NCBI GenBank assembly: GCA_001794825.1
Contig: MGLK01000012.1
Coordinates: 16,476-80,475, forward strand
DNA: 64,000 nt
Source: Caulobacterales bacterium RIFCSPHIGHO2_01_FULL_70_19
GTDB taxonomy: Bacteria > Pseudomonadota > Alphaproteobacteria > Caulobacterales > Caulobacteraceae
Reading direction: 5' to 3'
Shown piece by piece: positions 8,666 to 16,235 of this stretch (its first letter is position 1; each line of letters opens with the position of its first letter). A program made the position numbers and the translations under genes. The notes beneath the pieces are model-generated. The model worked only from the letters and a program-made list of their open reading frames with translations, was not told the origin of the DNA and did not search any database.

Positions 8666-9151
8666 ATGTCGACCAGGAACAACAAGATCACCGTCGCCCT
8701 CGCCGCCGCCGCCAGCCTCGGGCTGCTGGCGCCCGCCGCCTTGCCGACCGCCGCCGCCGCGCAGCAGGCCAACGGCATCACCAACTGCGACGCCCCGGGC
8801 GGCCGCCAGCGCACCGGCGCCGTGATCGGCGGTGTGCTCGGCGCCCTGGCCGGCAGCCAGATCTCGGACAACGAGCGGACGCTCGGGGCCGTGGCCGGCG
8901 CCGCCGCCGGCGCCGCCGCAGGCTCGTACATCGGCTGCAACCAGCAGCGCGCCCGCGCGGCCAGCGTGCAGGGTTCGGCCCAGTACCGGGCGACCTCGAA
9001 CCTGCGCATCCGTTCGGGTCCGGGCACCGGGTATCGCCAGGTCGGCAGCCTGTCCGCCGGCCAGCCGTTCACGGCCGTGGGCTCGCAAGGCGAATGGGTG
9101 CAGATCGCCGGCGGCGGCTGGGTCAGCGCCCACTACGTCAGCGCCTACTGA
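8666..9151 (+). CDS. Exported glycine-zipper / SH3b-domain protein
   Basis: 161 residues. It has a signal peptide (to about residue 32, PTAAAAQQ), then a glycine-zipper 2TM segment of the Rickettsia 17-kDa antigen type (IGGVLGALAGSQISDNERT and a second GAVAGAAAGAAAGSYIG helix), then a bacterial SH3b domain over the last 60 residues (YRATSNLRIRSGPGTGYR, ending WVSAHYVSAY). Proteins of this build sit in the envelope, with the SH3b part often binding peptidoglycan. AGGAG precedes the ATG. The longer in-frame start at 8627 lacks a ribosome binding site and would spoil the signal peptide. A good terminator follows. Confidence 0.88.
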   Translation: MSTRNNKITVALAAAASLGLLAPAALPTAAAAQQANGITNCDAPGGRQRTGAVIGGVLGALAGSQISDNERTLGAVAGAAAGAAAGSYIGCNQQRARAASVQGSAQYRATSNLRIRSGPGTGYRQVGSLSAGQPFTAVGSQGEWVQIAGGGWVSAHYVSAY

Positions 9152-9180
9152 TCGGCGCCCCGCCAGCCGTGAACAGGAAG

Positions 9181-9204
9181 GCCGTCCCCCGAGGGGCGGC
9201 TTTT
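9181..9204 (+). terminator. Rho-independent terminator
   Basis: GCCGTCCCC-CGA-GGGGCGGC followed by TTTT, 30 bases after the SH3b gene stop. One T bulges from the left arm. Confidence 0.75.
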
Positions 9205-9209
9205 CGCCG

Positions 9210-9845
9210 CTACTGGCTGACCCAGAGGATCCGGCCCATCCAGACGATGTCACGCCGTGGCACGACGCGCGGCCCATAGGCCGGGTTGATCGAGGCCAGG
9301 GTTACGGACTTCGCCGTCAGCCCCGCCACCTCCTTGGCCATGGTCTCGCCGCCGGTGGTGCGCACCACCACCCGGTCGCCCTTGCGCACGTCGGTCGCCT
9401 CCCGGTCGACGATCACCTTGTCGCCCTCCCGGTAGACGGGGGCCATCGAATCCCCGGTGATTCTCAGGCTCAGCAGGCTGTCGCGGGGACGGGGCAGTTC
9501 GGTCTGCTCCCAGCCTTCGCCGGCCGGCAGTCCGGCGTCGTCGAAAAAGCCCTCCTGGCCGGCCTGGGCCATGCCGAGCAACGGGATCACCGCCGGCCGT
9601 TCCGGCGCGTCCCGGGCCAGGGCGGCGAATTCGGCCAGCGACACGCCGCACGCCTCGAGCACCCGGGTCAGGCTCTCCGTGGACGGCCAGCGGGGCCGCG
9701 GCGGGTCGCCGGGGCCGAAGCGCTTGGACGGGTTGAAGGTCGTGGCGTCGAGGCCCGCGCGCCGGGCGAGGCCGGAGGCGCTCAGACCCTCGCGCCGGGC
9801 GAGCAGGTCGACGGCCTTCCAGATCTGGGCGTGGGACAGGGGCAT
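9210..9845 (-). CDS. S24-family (LexA/CI-like) transcriptional repressor
   Basis: 211 residues. The N-terminal half (about 1-75) has helix-turn-helix character (SASGLARRAGLDATTFNPSKR). The C-terminal half is an S24 peptidase: the nucleophile Ser133 in TGDSMAPVYREGD and the general-base Lys171 in TMAKEV, with GDRVVVRTT between. Proteins like this repress promoters and self-cleave when RecA filaments form, or act as non-cleaving relatives. No usual Ala-Gly/Cys-Gly cleavage bond is obvious; AGQEG near residue 95 is the nearest candidate. No phage genes surround it, so it is probably a chromosomal regulator. An inverted repeat in front of it may be its own operator. Confidence 0.88.
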   Translation of the reverse strand: MPLSHAQIWKAVDLLARREGLSASGLARRAGLDATTFNPSKRFGPGDPPRPRWPSTESLTRVLEACGVSLAEFAALARDAPERPAVIPLLGMAQAGQEGFFDDAGLPAGEGWEQTELPRPRDSLLSLRITGDSMAPVYREGDKVIVDREATDVRKGDRVVVRTTGGETMAKEVAGLTAKSVTLASINPAYGPRVVPRRDIVWMGRILWVSQ

Positions 9846-9856
9846 GCAGAGCCCGC

Positions 9857-9885
9857 GGCGAATCGGTGGGCCAGGAATATTCGCC
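9857..9885 (-). promoter_or_regulatory. Inverted repeat upstream of the S24 repressor (candidate operator)
   Basis: GGCGAAT at 9857-9863 and ATTCGCC at 9879-9885, exact complements with 15 bases between. The palindrome GAATATTC lies at 9875-9882. The site starts 12 bases before the repressor start, which suits autoregulation. Confidence 0.4.
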
Positions 9886-9910
9886 TATCGCGCAGCGCGG
9901 TCAATGCGAG

Positions 9911-10339
9911 TCAGGCGACGCCTTGGGCCCGCCGGTCCCGCCAGGCCTGCCAGGTTCCGACCGCGATGGTGGCGAGGACGCCGTAGCCGGCCAGATTGAT
10001 GACGACGTAGAAGGCGGCCAGCGCCGGCCGCAGATCCACCAGGGCGAGGAGGTGGCTCATCACCACCAGCGTCTGGAAGCCGCAGGCCCACACCGGCCAG
10101 GAACGCCGGCTTTTCCACGCCAGCGCGGCGCAGACGCCCAGAAACACCAGGTCGACGGCCAGCACCCTCCACTGGACGCCGGTGAGGGCGGTGCGGTCGT
10201 GGACCAGCAGGGTCGCGAACACTCCGAGGAGAAAGGCCCCGGCCCCGATCCGCTCCGGCTCGTCGCCCTTCAGAAAGGCGAAGGCCGCGACCAGCGCCGC
10301 GACGGCGAAACCGATCTGGGAGAGGAGGGTGTCGAGCAT
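9911..10339 (-). CDS. Small integral membrane protein, copy 2 of a tandem pair
   Basis: 142 residues with four predicted helices. It aligns along its whole length with the product of the next gene upstream: both share FAF-KGDEPER-GA near residue 20, a WK-R-WPVWA-FQ segment near 78 and an AVGT--AW--RRA tail. The adjacent gene's stop is nine bases upstream of this start, so the pair forms an operon and clearly arose by duplication. No function is evident. Confidence 0.75.
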   Translation of the reverse strand: MLDTLLSQIGFAVAALVAAFAFLKGDEPERIGAGAFLLGVFATLLVHDRTALTGVQWRVLAVDLVFLGVCAALAWKSRRSWPVWACGFQTLVVMSHLLALVDLRPALAAFYVVINLAGYGVLATIAVGTWQAWRDRRAQGVA

Positions 10340-10348
10340 GTCGGCGGG

Positions 10349-10798
10349 TTAGAGGTGGGGCCCCGGCCGCTCGGCCAGTCGCGCCGCCCGCCGCTCCTGC
10401 CACGCCCAGAAGGTGCCGACGGCCATGGCGAGAAGCAGGCCGTAGTTGGACATGTTGATTACGGCCGCGAAGGCGTTCGCCGGCGGCCGGAGATTGGCCG
10501 CAACGAGGATATGGCCAGTCACGATGAGGGCTTGGAATGCTGCGGCCCAAACTGGCCAGGTGCGGTTGGTTTTCCACGCAAGGCCGATGAAGACCGTCAG
10601 CAGAACCACCTCGATCCCCATCACGCCCCAACGAGGAACGCTCAGGCTCGTTCCGTCCCTGATCATGAGCGTCGCCAGAACGACCAGCGAATATGCCGCG
10701 GCGCCGACGCGTTCCGGCTCGTCGCCTTTGACGAAGGCGAAGCCAACCACGATGACGGCAACGGCAAAGACAAGCTGTGCGTAAATCGTCTCAAACAC
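10349..10798 (-). CDS. Small integral membrane protein, copy 1 of a tandem pair
   Basis: 149 residues from a GTG at 10798 that follows GGGGGCGAC; a TTG at 10819 is a weaker alternative. Four hydrophobic helices alternate with short polar loops, including VKGDEPERVG near residue 23 and WKTNRTWPVWAAAFQ. It is the paralogue of the downstream gene, with roughly half the residues identical by eye. Its coding sequence has visibly lower GC in places than its copy. The pair lies immediately upstream of the S24 repressor gene on the same strand. Confidence 0.75.
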   Translation of the reverse strand: MFETIYAQLVFAVAVIVVGFAFVKGDEPERVGAAAYSLVVLATLMIRDGTSLSVPRWGVMGIEVVLLTVFIGLAWKTNRTWPVWAAAFQALIVTGHILVAANLRPPANAFAAVINMSNYGLLLAMAVGTFWAWQERRAARLAERPGPHL

Positions 10799-10886
10799 GA
10801 AGTCGCCCCCACGCCACAAGGCATGGGGGCGACAATGCCTTAAGTTCGCCCATGCGGAAATGACCGCCGGCGGACATTACGTAGAA

Positions 10887-11228
10887 TTAAACCGCGCGGA
10901 GCCGGTGCTCGCCGACCACCTTGGGCTTCTGGCCCTCCGGATACTTTTCGGCGATCTCAGCATACACCCCGTAGCCCAGCCGGCGGTGGTCCTTGGCCAG
11001 TTCGGCGTGGCAGGCGATGAGAGCCTGGCGCGCGGCGCCGAGGCTGGCGATCGCCTCAAGGGCGCGGGCCTGGGAGTCGGCCCCGACGACGGCTGAAATG
11101 TTGAGAGCTTCGCGCGAGCCGATCATCGACTGAACCAGGGTGGTCGCGCGCGTGATGGCCTCGTCGAGAGCCTTTTCGCTCGCATGCAGATCGCCGGCGA
11201 CGCTGGCGATGACTTGGGCCTTATCCAT
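10887..11228 (-). CDS. Small helical protein, unknown, copy 2 of a tandem pair
   Basis: 113 residues, nearly all predicted helix, with no membrane segment or Cys pair. The start is fixed by GGAGGGTTTC before the ATG. Residues 10-85 align with the neighbouring upstream gene product at the same spacing (LHASEKALDEA against LHAAEAAIDRA, GAARQALIACHAELA against ADARSHLVRTHHALA). The first 85 residues probably form a helical bundle. It ends in a basic tail (PEGQKPKVVGEHRLR). Function unknown. Confidence 0.7.
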   Translation of the reverse strand: MDKAQVIASVAGDLHASEKALDEAITRATTLVQSMIGSREALNISAVVGADSQARALEAIASLGAARQALIACHAELAKDHRRLGYGVYAEIAEKYPEGQKPKVVGEHRLRAV

Positions 11229-11261
11229 GAAACCCTCCGGACTGAACAGGTGAACAACTCC

Positions 11262-11672
11262 TTAACACAGCCCTGCTTGTTCAGGTAGGGATTTGTTAGC
11301 CGTGCTTGCACACGTATTGTTAACCATTGCCGCGACGATCGAAGAGTCGTCGCTGACGCCGCCCACCGGCGGGCGATCGCCGGGCTTGTCGAGCTGGCCG
11401 ACGGCGAGGATCTCGAGCCCCAGCGCGCGGGCGAGGGCGGCGAGCGCATGGTGGGTCCGGACAAGGTGGGAGCGGGCGTCTGCGAGGGCGCTGAGGCTGG
11501 CGGCGGCCTCATCGAACGCCTTCTGGCCCGCGGTGGCCGACAGCGCCGCCTCGAGACGGGCGGCGGGGAGGGCGGCCGCCAGTCCGGCGGTGTCGGCCAG
11601 CGCCCGGTCGATCGCCGCCTCGGCGGCGTGCAGGCGGGCCGAGAGGGCCGCGCCGATCATCAGTCTGTTCAT
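11262..11672 (-). CDS. Small helical protein, unknown, copy 1 of a tandem pair
   Basis: 136 residues from the ATG at 11672. Ala-rich helices fill the first 95 residues and are homologous to the downstream protein. The C-terminal 35 residues are a non-helical extension ending in CASTANKSLPEQAGLC. A short perfect hairpin (CCGTGG-TTGT-CCACGG at 11682-11697) lies just before its ribosome-binding region and could influence translation. The upstream in-frame ATG 20 codons earlier would include that hairpin in the coding region and is less likely. Function unknown. Confidence 0.65.
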   Translation of the reverse strand: MNRLMIGAALSARLHAAEAAIDRALADTAGLAAALPAARLEAALSATAGQKAFDEAAASLSALADARSHLVRTHHALAALARALGLEILAVGQLDKPGDRPPVGGVSDDSSIVAAMVNNTCASTANKSLPEQAGLC

Positions 11673-11681
11673 CCTGCTGCT

Positions 11682-11697
11682 CCGTGGTTGTCCACGG
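11682..11697 (-). promoter_or_regulatory. Perfect hairpin in the leader of the 11672 gene
   Basis: CCGTGG-TTGT-CCACGG, six base pairs, ending ten bases upstream of the start codon. It could be an operator half-site or a translational control stem. Confidence 0.35.
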
Positions 11698-11732
11698 AAC
11701 AAAAGGTAAACACAGGTTGCGCCAAGGCGCAA

Positions 11733-12131
11733 CTATAAGTCGTGTTCAGCGATCAGGAAGTGGGCGGCGAGGGTGGCGATGGGCTGGTCCTCGTTCTCCT
11801 GCCAAGCCCGCGCCTCGACGTGGGCGACGCGCCGGCCGGCCTTGCTGATGCGGGCCCGCGCCCGCACGTCGAGCGGCTTGCCGGAGCGAAGGTAGGCCAC
11901 CGTGACGTTGATCGGCCGGGGCAGGCGCAGCCGGGGATAGAGGCGGGCGACCTGGGCGACCGCGGTCAGTTCGAGCAGGGCGGCGGTGGAGCCGCCGTGC
12001 AGGGCGGGCAGGAGGGGGTTGCCGATCAGGCGGTCGGCGAACGGCATGGTCACCGTCAGTTCGTCCCCGAGGGCTTCCGTCGTGAGGCCGAGGAAGCGCG
12101 CATAGGGAATGGTCTCCAGCAGGTCGCTCAC
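11733..12131 (-). CDS. Hotdog-fold acyl-CoA thioesterase (PaaI family), copy 2
   Basis: 132 residues from a GTG. PaaI-type thioesterases hydrolyse acyl- or aryl-CoA. The hallmark is the segment LLPALHGGSTAALLELTA (residues 40-57), where HGG and the later acidic residue frame the active site, followed by the strand INVTVAYLRSGKPLD. The start codon overlaps the stop of the upstream thioesterase gene (GTGA), so they are translated together. The two proteins share the fold and probably work as a pair or on different chain lengths. Confidence 0.85.
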   Translation of the reverse strand: MSDLLETIPYARFLGLTTEALGDELTVTMPFADRLIGNPLLPALHGGSTAALLELTAVAQVARLYPRLRLPRPINVTVAYLRSGKPLDVRARARISKAGRRVAHVEARAWQENEDQPIATLAAHFLIAEHDL

Positions 12132-12604
12132 GCCGCGCCTCCCTGACGCGTCCGCAGATTGGCGCCGACCCGGCGGCCCTGGCTGGAATCGAGCATGTAG
12201 GCGGCCTGGGCGGCCGCGACCGGATCGTCCGGATGGTCCTCGAAGGCCCAGGCGCGGACGAAGGCGACGGAGCGGGTCAGGCGGTAGCAGCGCGCCTCGG
12301 CGACCAGATCCGCCCTGGGACGCGCGGCCCGCATGTAGTCGACCCGCAGGTCGAGGGTGGCGATCGGCTCGAACCGGTCCAGGGCGACCCAGACCGCCAG
12401 CCCGCCGGCGTGATCGAGCAGGGTCGTGACGAGACCGCCGGCGAGAACGCCGGTGTCCGGATCTCCCACCAGTTCCTCGCGCCAGGGCGCGCGGATGCGG
12501 ACACGGTCGCCGGTCAGGCTGTCGAAGGCGAAACCAAGGGCATGGGTGTGCGCGGCGCCGGAGGCCAGCTGGGGCAGGAGGTCGACGAGGGGCGAGGCGG
12601 TCAT
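12128..12604 (-). CDS. Hotdog-fold acyl-CoA thioesterase (PaaI family), copy 1
   Basis: 158 residues from the ATG at 12604. A hotdog core with TGVLAGGLVTTLLDHAGGLAV around residues 52-72, the counterpart of the HGG helix but reading AGG, then LDLRVDYMRAARPRADL. Its stop overlaps the start of the second thioesterase gene. Members of this family lacking the His at this position exist, and the Asp in LLDHAGG is the usual catalytic acid of the PaaI group. Substrate unknown; cytosolic. Confidence 0.85.
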   Translation of the reverse strand: MTASPLVDLLPQLASGAAHTHALGFAFDSLTGDRVRIRAPWREELVGDPDTGVLAGGLVTTLLDHAGGLAVWVALDRFEPIATLDLRVDYMRAARPRADLVAEARCYRLTRSVAFVRAWAFEDHPDDPVAAAQAAYMLDSSQGRRVGANLRTRQGGAA

Positions 12605-12686
12605 GCCCCAGCTATCGTCCGGCCGGCCGGTTGAGCGCAAGCGCCGGTCGTGCGTTCCTGATCCGACGGCGCGGGCAGGAGGCTGG

Positions 12687-13736
12687 ATGATCCGTTACGA
12701 GGACCTGCTCAGGCCCACCCCGGAAGGCCTGTATTGCCCGCCGGGAGATTTCCACATCGATCCTGTCGCGCCGGTGGCGCGGGCGGTGGTCACCCACGGC
12801 CACTCCGACCACGCCCGCGCCGGCCACGGGGCGGTGCTGGCCACGCCCCAGACGCTGGCGATCATGGCCGAGCGTTATGGCGAGGATTTCGCCGGCCGGC
12901 GGGAGGCGCTGGCGTACGGGGAGACGGCGACGCGAGACGGGGTCGAGGTGTCGCTGGTCCCGGCCGGCCACGTGCTGGGCTCCGCCCAGGCCGTGATCCG
13001 CTGGCGCGGCCTGACCATGGTGGCGTCAGGCGACTACAAGCGGCGGCGGGACCCGACCTGCGCTCCCTTCGAGCCGGTCCCCTGCCATGTGTTCGTCTCG
13101 GAGGCGACCTTCGGCCTGCCGGTGTTCGTGCATCCGCCGGCCGAAGGCGAGGTGGCGCGACTGGTGCAGTCGCTGCGCCAGTTTCCCGAGCGGGCGCACC
13201 TGGTCGGGGCCTACGCGCTGGGCAAGGCGCAGCGGGTCATCCGCCTGCTGCGGGAGGCGGGCTGGGACCGACCGGTCTACGTTCATGGCGCACTCGACCG
13301 GCTGAACCGGCTCTACGAGCGCGAAGGCGTGGACCTCGGGCCCGTGGCGGCGGCGACCGGGCTGCCGCCCAACAGCCTGGGCGGCGAGGTGGTGATGGCA
13401 CCGCCGTCAGCGATCCAGGACCGCTGGTCGCGACGCTTCGCCGACCCGGTGCGGGCCTTCGCCTCCGGCTGGATGCTGGTGCGCGCCCGGGCCCGCCAGC
13501 GCGGCGTGGAGTTGCCGCTGGTGCTGTCCGATCACGCCGACTGGCCGGAGTTGACGGCCACCTTCGCGGAGCTGAGGCCGGAGGAGGTGTGGATCACCCA
13601 CGGACGGGAGGAGGGACTGCTGCGCTGGTGCGAGCTGAACGGCCAGGCGGCGCGGGCGCTGCGGCTGGTCGGCTACGAGGAGGAGGACGAGGAGCCGGGG
13701 TCGGGGGCCGGGGATCAGGCGACCGAGCGACCCTGA
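12687..13736 (+). CDS. Ligase-associated DNA exonuclease (metallo-beta-lactamase fold)
   Basis: 349 residues. It belongs to the metallo-beta-lactamase nucleases normally encoded beside an ATP-dependent DNA ligase and a large Lhr-type helicase. Metal motif THGHSDHARAG (HxHxDH) at about residue 36, then AGHVLGSAQ and ASGDYK, and a late LSDHADWPEL, all typical. CAGGAGG lies before the ATG. Here the usual partners are not next door: the upstream genes are thioesterases on the other strand and the downstream gene is a convergent sensor kinase whose last 22 bases overlap this one. The C-terminus is acidic (YEEEDEEPG). Confidence 0.88.
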   Translation: MIRYEDLLRPTPEGLYCPPGDFHIDPVAPVARAVVTHGHSDHARAGHGAVLATPQTLAIMAERYGEDFAGRREALAYGETATRDGVEVSLVPAGHVLGSAQAVIRWRGLTMVASGDYKRRRDPTCAPFEPVPCHVFVSEATFGLPVFVHPPAEGEVARLVQSLRQFPERAHLVGAYALGKAQRVIRLLREAGWDRPVYVHGALDRLNRLYEREGVDLGPVAAATGLPPNSLGGEVVMAPPSAIQDRWSRRFADPVRAFASGWMLVRARARQRGVELPLVLSDHADWPELTATFAELRPEEVWITHGREEGLLRWCELNGQAARALRLVGYEEEDEEPGSGAGDQATERP

Positions 13737-15331
13737 GCGGCGACGGCCGCGGCGGCGGCGTGTTCAAGCGCCGCATTCATCGCCATGCGCAGGCGCTCGG
13801 GCTTGATCGGCTTCTCGACCACGGCGGCCATGCCGATGGCGAGGTACCGCTTCGCGTCCTCGGGATCGGCGTTGGCGGTCAGGGCGACGATCGGAATGGT
13901 CCCCTCGGGTCCGGGCAGGGCGCGGATCGCCTCGGTCGCCTGGACGCCGTCCATGCGGGGCATCTTGATGTCCATCAGCACCAGGTCGAACCGCCGCTCC
14001 CTGACGCACTCCACCGCCTCGACGCCGTCCTCAGCGGTCTCGGAGGTGCAGCCGAACATTTCGCAGAGCGCCTGGGCCACGACGCGATTGGTGGCGTTGT
14101 CGTCCACGATGAGGACGTGCGGGCTGTCCTGCAGGTCGAGATCCGACAGTTCCTCGACGTTGGAGGCCCGCGCCTCGGCCGTCTCGGCCCGGGGAGCGTC
14201 CAGCGCGAAACTGAAGGTGGCGCCGCGGCCGTGATTGTTTTCCGCCCGGATACGGCCGCCCATCCGGTCGATGATCTGGCGGCAGATCGACAGGCCGAGG
14301 CCGGCGCCGTCGGGACCCGAGCCGTGCACGAACGGCTCAAAGATCATGTCGACGCGGGCCGGGTCGATGCCTGGCCCGTCGTCGCGGACGCGGGCCTCGA
14401 GGCGGACGGCGTCGCCGACCGCAGTGGCCTTCAGGCCGGCCTCGACCACCCCGTTCCGGGCGAACTTCAGCGCATTGCCGACAAGGTTGTCGAAGACCTG
14501 GGTCAGGCGGCGGGCGTCGATCATGGCCGACAGCTCGGTGTCGCCCTCGTAGCTCACCATCAGGGTGACGTTGTCCTGGGCCGCGCGCGGGGCCCAGGTG
14601 GTCTGGACCTCGTCCATCAGCGCGCGCAGCGGGGTGGCCTCGGGAACCAGTTCAAGTTCGCCGGCCTCGGCGCGGGCGAGATCCAGCGCGTCCTGCAGGA
14701 TGCGCAAGAGGGCCTCCGAGGACTCCATGATGGTCGCCACATGCGCCTGCGCCTGCTTGTTCAGCGGCTGGCGGCGGAGAAGGTCGGCGACGGCCAGCAC
14801 GCCGTTCATCGGCGTGCGGAGCTCGTGCGTCATGACGGCCAGGAACTCGGCCTTCGATCGGGCCGCCGCGAGAGCCTGGGCGCGGCCGTCGGCCAGGATG
14901 CGCGCCTCGTCGGCCAGCTCCTCGTTCCGGATCCGCTGGTGATCGTTGACGGCCTTGAGAAGCACGGCGACCGTGCCGACGCCCTGGTAGCGGCCCTGCC
15001 GCGTGACGATGAAACCGCGCATCAGCGCGCCGCCGCCGCCGCGGAGCAGGCTGTCGCAGAAGGCGTCGATCTCGACCCCCGCCTCGACCACCGCCGGCTC
15101 CGGATCCATGACATGGAGGGCGGGCCGGTGGGCGTAGGCGGCGTAGCCGAAGGCGCCGGCGATCTTCAGCAGGAAGTCGTGCCGTTCGATCAGGCCGACG
15201 GCCCGATCATTCTCGACGACCGGGATGACGAGAGTGTCGGGCTCGCGGGCGAAGCGCGCAAAGACCTCGCTGCCGGGCGTTTCCGGAGCGATCGCCTCGG
15301 CGCGTTCGGTCAGGACTTCGATGGTCGGCAT
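13715..15331 (-). CDS. Hybrid sensor histidine kinase with N-terminal CBS-like pair
   Basis: 538 residues, no membrane helix. Residues 1-125 look like a CBS-domain pair (LVIPVVENDRAVGLIERHDF near 34, then GFIVTRQGRYQGVGTVAVLL near 106), suggesting it senses a nucleotide or other cytosolic ligand. A coiled coil follows, then the HisKA dimerisation helix with His169 in THELRTPMNG, an ATPase domain with NLVGNALKFA, DDGPGIDP and GLGLSICRQI, and a C-terminal receiver (LIVDDNATNRVVAQAL) with phospho-acceptor Asp454 in VLMDIKMPRMDG. The receiver may pass phosphate to an Hpt protein elsewhere. The start at 15331 is the first ATG after non-conserved sequence. Confidence 0.9.
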   Translation of the reverse strand: MPTIEVLTERAEAIAPETPGSEVFARFAREPDTLVIPVVENDRAVGLIERHDFLLKIAGAFGYAAYAHRPALHVMDPEPAVVEAGVEIDAFCDSLLRGGGGALMRGFIVTRQGRYQGVGTVAVLLKAVNDHQRIRNEELADEARILADGRAQALAAARSKAEFLAVMTHELRTPMNGVLAVADLLRRQPLNKQAQAHVATIMESSEALLRILQDALDLARAEAGELELVPEATPLRALMDEVQTTWAPRAAQDNVTLMVSYEGDTELSAMIDARRLTQVFDNLVGNALKFARNGVVEAGLKATAVGDAVRLEARVRDDGPGIDPARVDMIFEPFVHGSGPDGAGLGLSICRQIIDRMGGRIRAENNHGRGATFSFALDAPRAETAEARASNVEELSDLDLQDSPHVLIVDDNATNRVVAQALCEMFGCTSETAEDGVEAVECVRERRFDLVLMDIKMPRMDGVQATEAIRALPGPEGTIPIVALTANADPEDAKRYLAIGMAAVVEKPIKPERLRMAMNAALEHAAAAAVAAQGRSVA

Positions 15332-15391
15332 ACAGGCCGGCACTCCACTGGAACCGGTGGACAGTCGCCGACAAGGCTTTTCGGAAGGGTT

Positions 15392-15416
15392 AAGCGCCCC
15401 GAAGACCGGCGCTTTT
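15392..15416 (+). terminator. Terminator-like hairpin in the leader of queC
   Basis: AAGCGCC at 15392-15398 pairs with GGCGCTT at 15408-15414, followed by T to 15416. It lies 100 bases before the queC start with no + strand gene ahead of it, so it could be an attenuator in the queC leader. I see no preQ1 aptamer pattern nearby. Confidence 0.35.
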
Positions 15417-15515
15417 GCCTCGCGCGGCCCGGTGGTGTAGAAGGCCGGCCCCGTATTCCAGACGGCTTCATCTTCCTGTCCATGCGCGCGGCCGACGGCC
15501 GACCGCAGGTTTGTC

Positions 15516-16235
15516 ATGAGCGAAATCGGCCAAGGTCCTGAAAAGTCTGCGCTCGTCCTGTTTTCGGGCGGGCAGGACAGCGCCACCTGCCTGGCCTGGG
15601 CGGTCGAGCGGTTCGCGCGTGTGGAGACCGTCGGCTTCGACTATGGCCAGAGGCACGCGGTCGAGATGCAGGCCCGGCTGGAGGTGCGCGCCGGCCTGGC
15701 CGGGCTGCGGACGGAGTGGGCCGCCCGGCTCGGGCCGGATCATGTCGTCGACCTGACCGGCTACGGCCGCATCGCCGAAAGCGCCCTGACCGCCGAACGC
15801 GCCATCGAACTGGACGCGCGGGGCCTGCCGACCACCTTCGTGCCGGGCCGGAACCTGGTGTTCCTGACCGTCGCCGCAGCGCTGGCGGATCGCCGCGGGC
15901 TGGACGTGCTGGTCGGCGGCATGTGCGAGACGGACTACTCAGGCTATCCCGACTGCCGCCGCGACACGATCGACGCCATGGCGCGGGCGCTCAGCCTCGG
16001 GCTGGACAAGCCGGTGGTCATCGAGACGCCGCTGATGGCCCTGACCAAGGCGGAGACCTGGGCGCTGGCCGAGCGGATCGGCGGCCCGGGGCTGGTCCAG
16101 TTGATCGTGGAGGCGTCGCACACCTGCTACCGGGGCGACCGCGAGCAGCGCCATGCATGGGGCTACGGCTGCGGCGACTGTCCGGCCTGCGAACTGCGCG
16201 CCGCCGGCTATGGCGAATGGATGGCCCGGCCATGA
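15516..16235 (+). CDS. queC: 7-cyano-7-deazaguanine synthase
   Basis: 239 residues. It makes preQ0 from 7-carboxy-7-deazaguanine, ATP and ammonia. The PP-loop ATP motif [15 protein letters not shown] is at residues 14-29. The C-terminal zinc cluster is complete: one Cys in HTCYRGD and three in [22 protein letters not shown] and [15 protein letters not shown] are typical. First gene of a three-gene preQ0 operon with overlapping starts and stops (ATGA to queE). The start follows GCAGGTTTGTC, a moderate ribosome binding site. Confidence 0.97.
   Translation: MSEIGQGPEKSALVLFSGGQDSATCLAWAVERFARVETVGFDYGQRHAVEMQARLEVRAGLAGLRTEWAARLGPDHVVDLTGYGRIAESALTAERAIELDARGLPTTFVPGRNLVFLTVAAALADRRGLDVLVGGMCETDYSGYPDCRRDTIDAMARALSLGLDKPVVIETPLMALTKAETWALAERIGGPGLVQLIVEASHTCYRGDREQRHAWGYGCGDCPACELRAAGYGEWMARP

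Noticed and set aside
9210-9845. Prophage around the S24 repressor or RusA gene
   Set aside because: No integrase, structural or lysis genes within 10 kb of either; neighbours are housekeeping or unknown chromosomal genes.
15332-15515. A preQ1 riboswitch ahead of queC
   Set aside because: No recognisable aptamer core; only the hairpin with T-tract is supported.
12734-15541. A 935-codon open frame on the + strand across the exonuclease and kinase genes
   Set aside because: Gly/Arg/His-rich composition typical of a GC-rich antisense or shifted frame; no motif; two clear genes occupy the same DNA.
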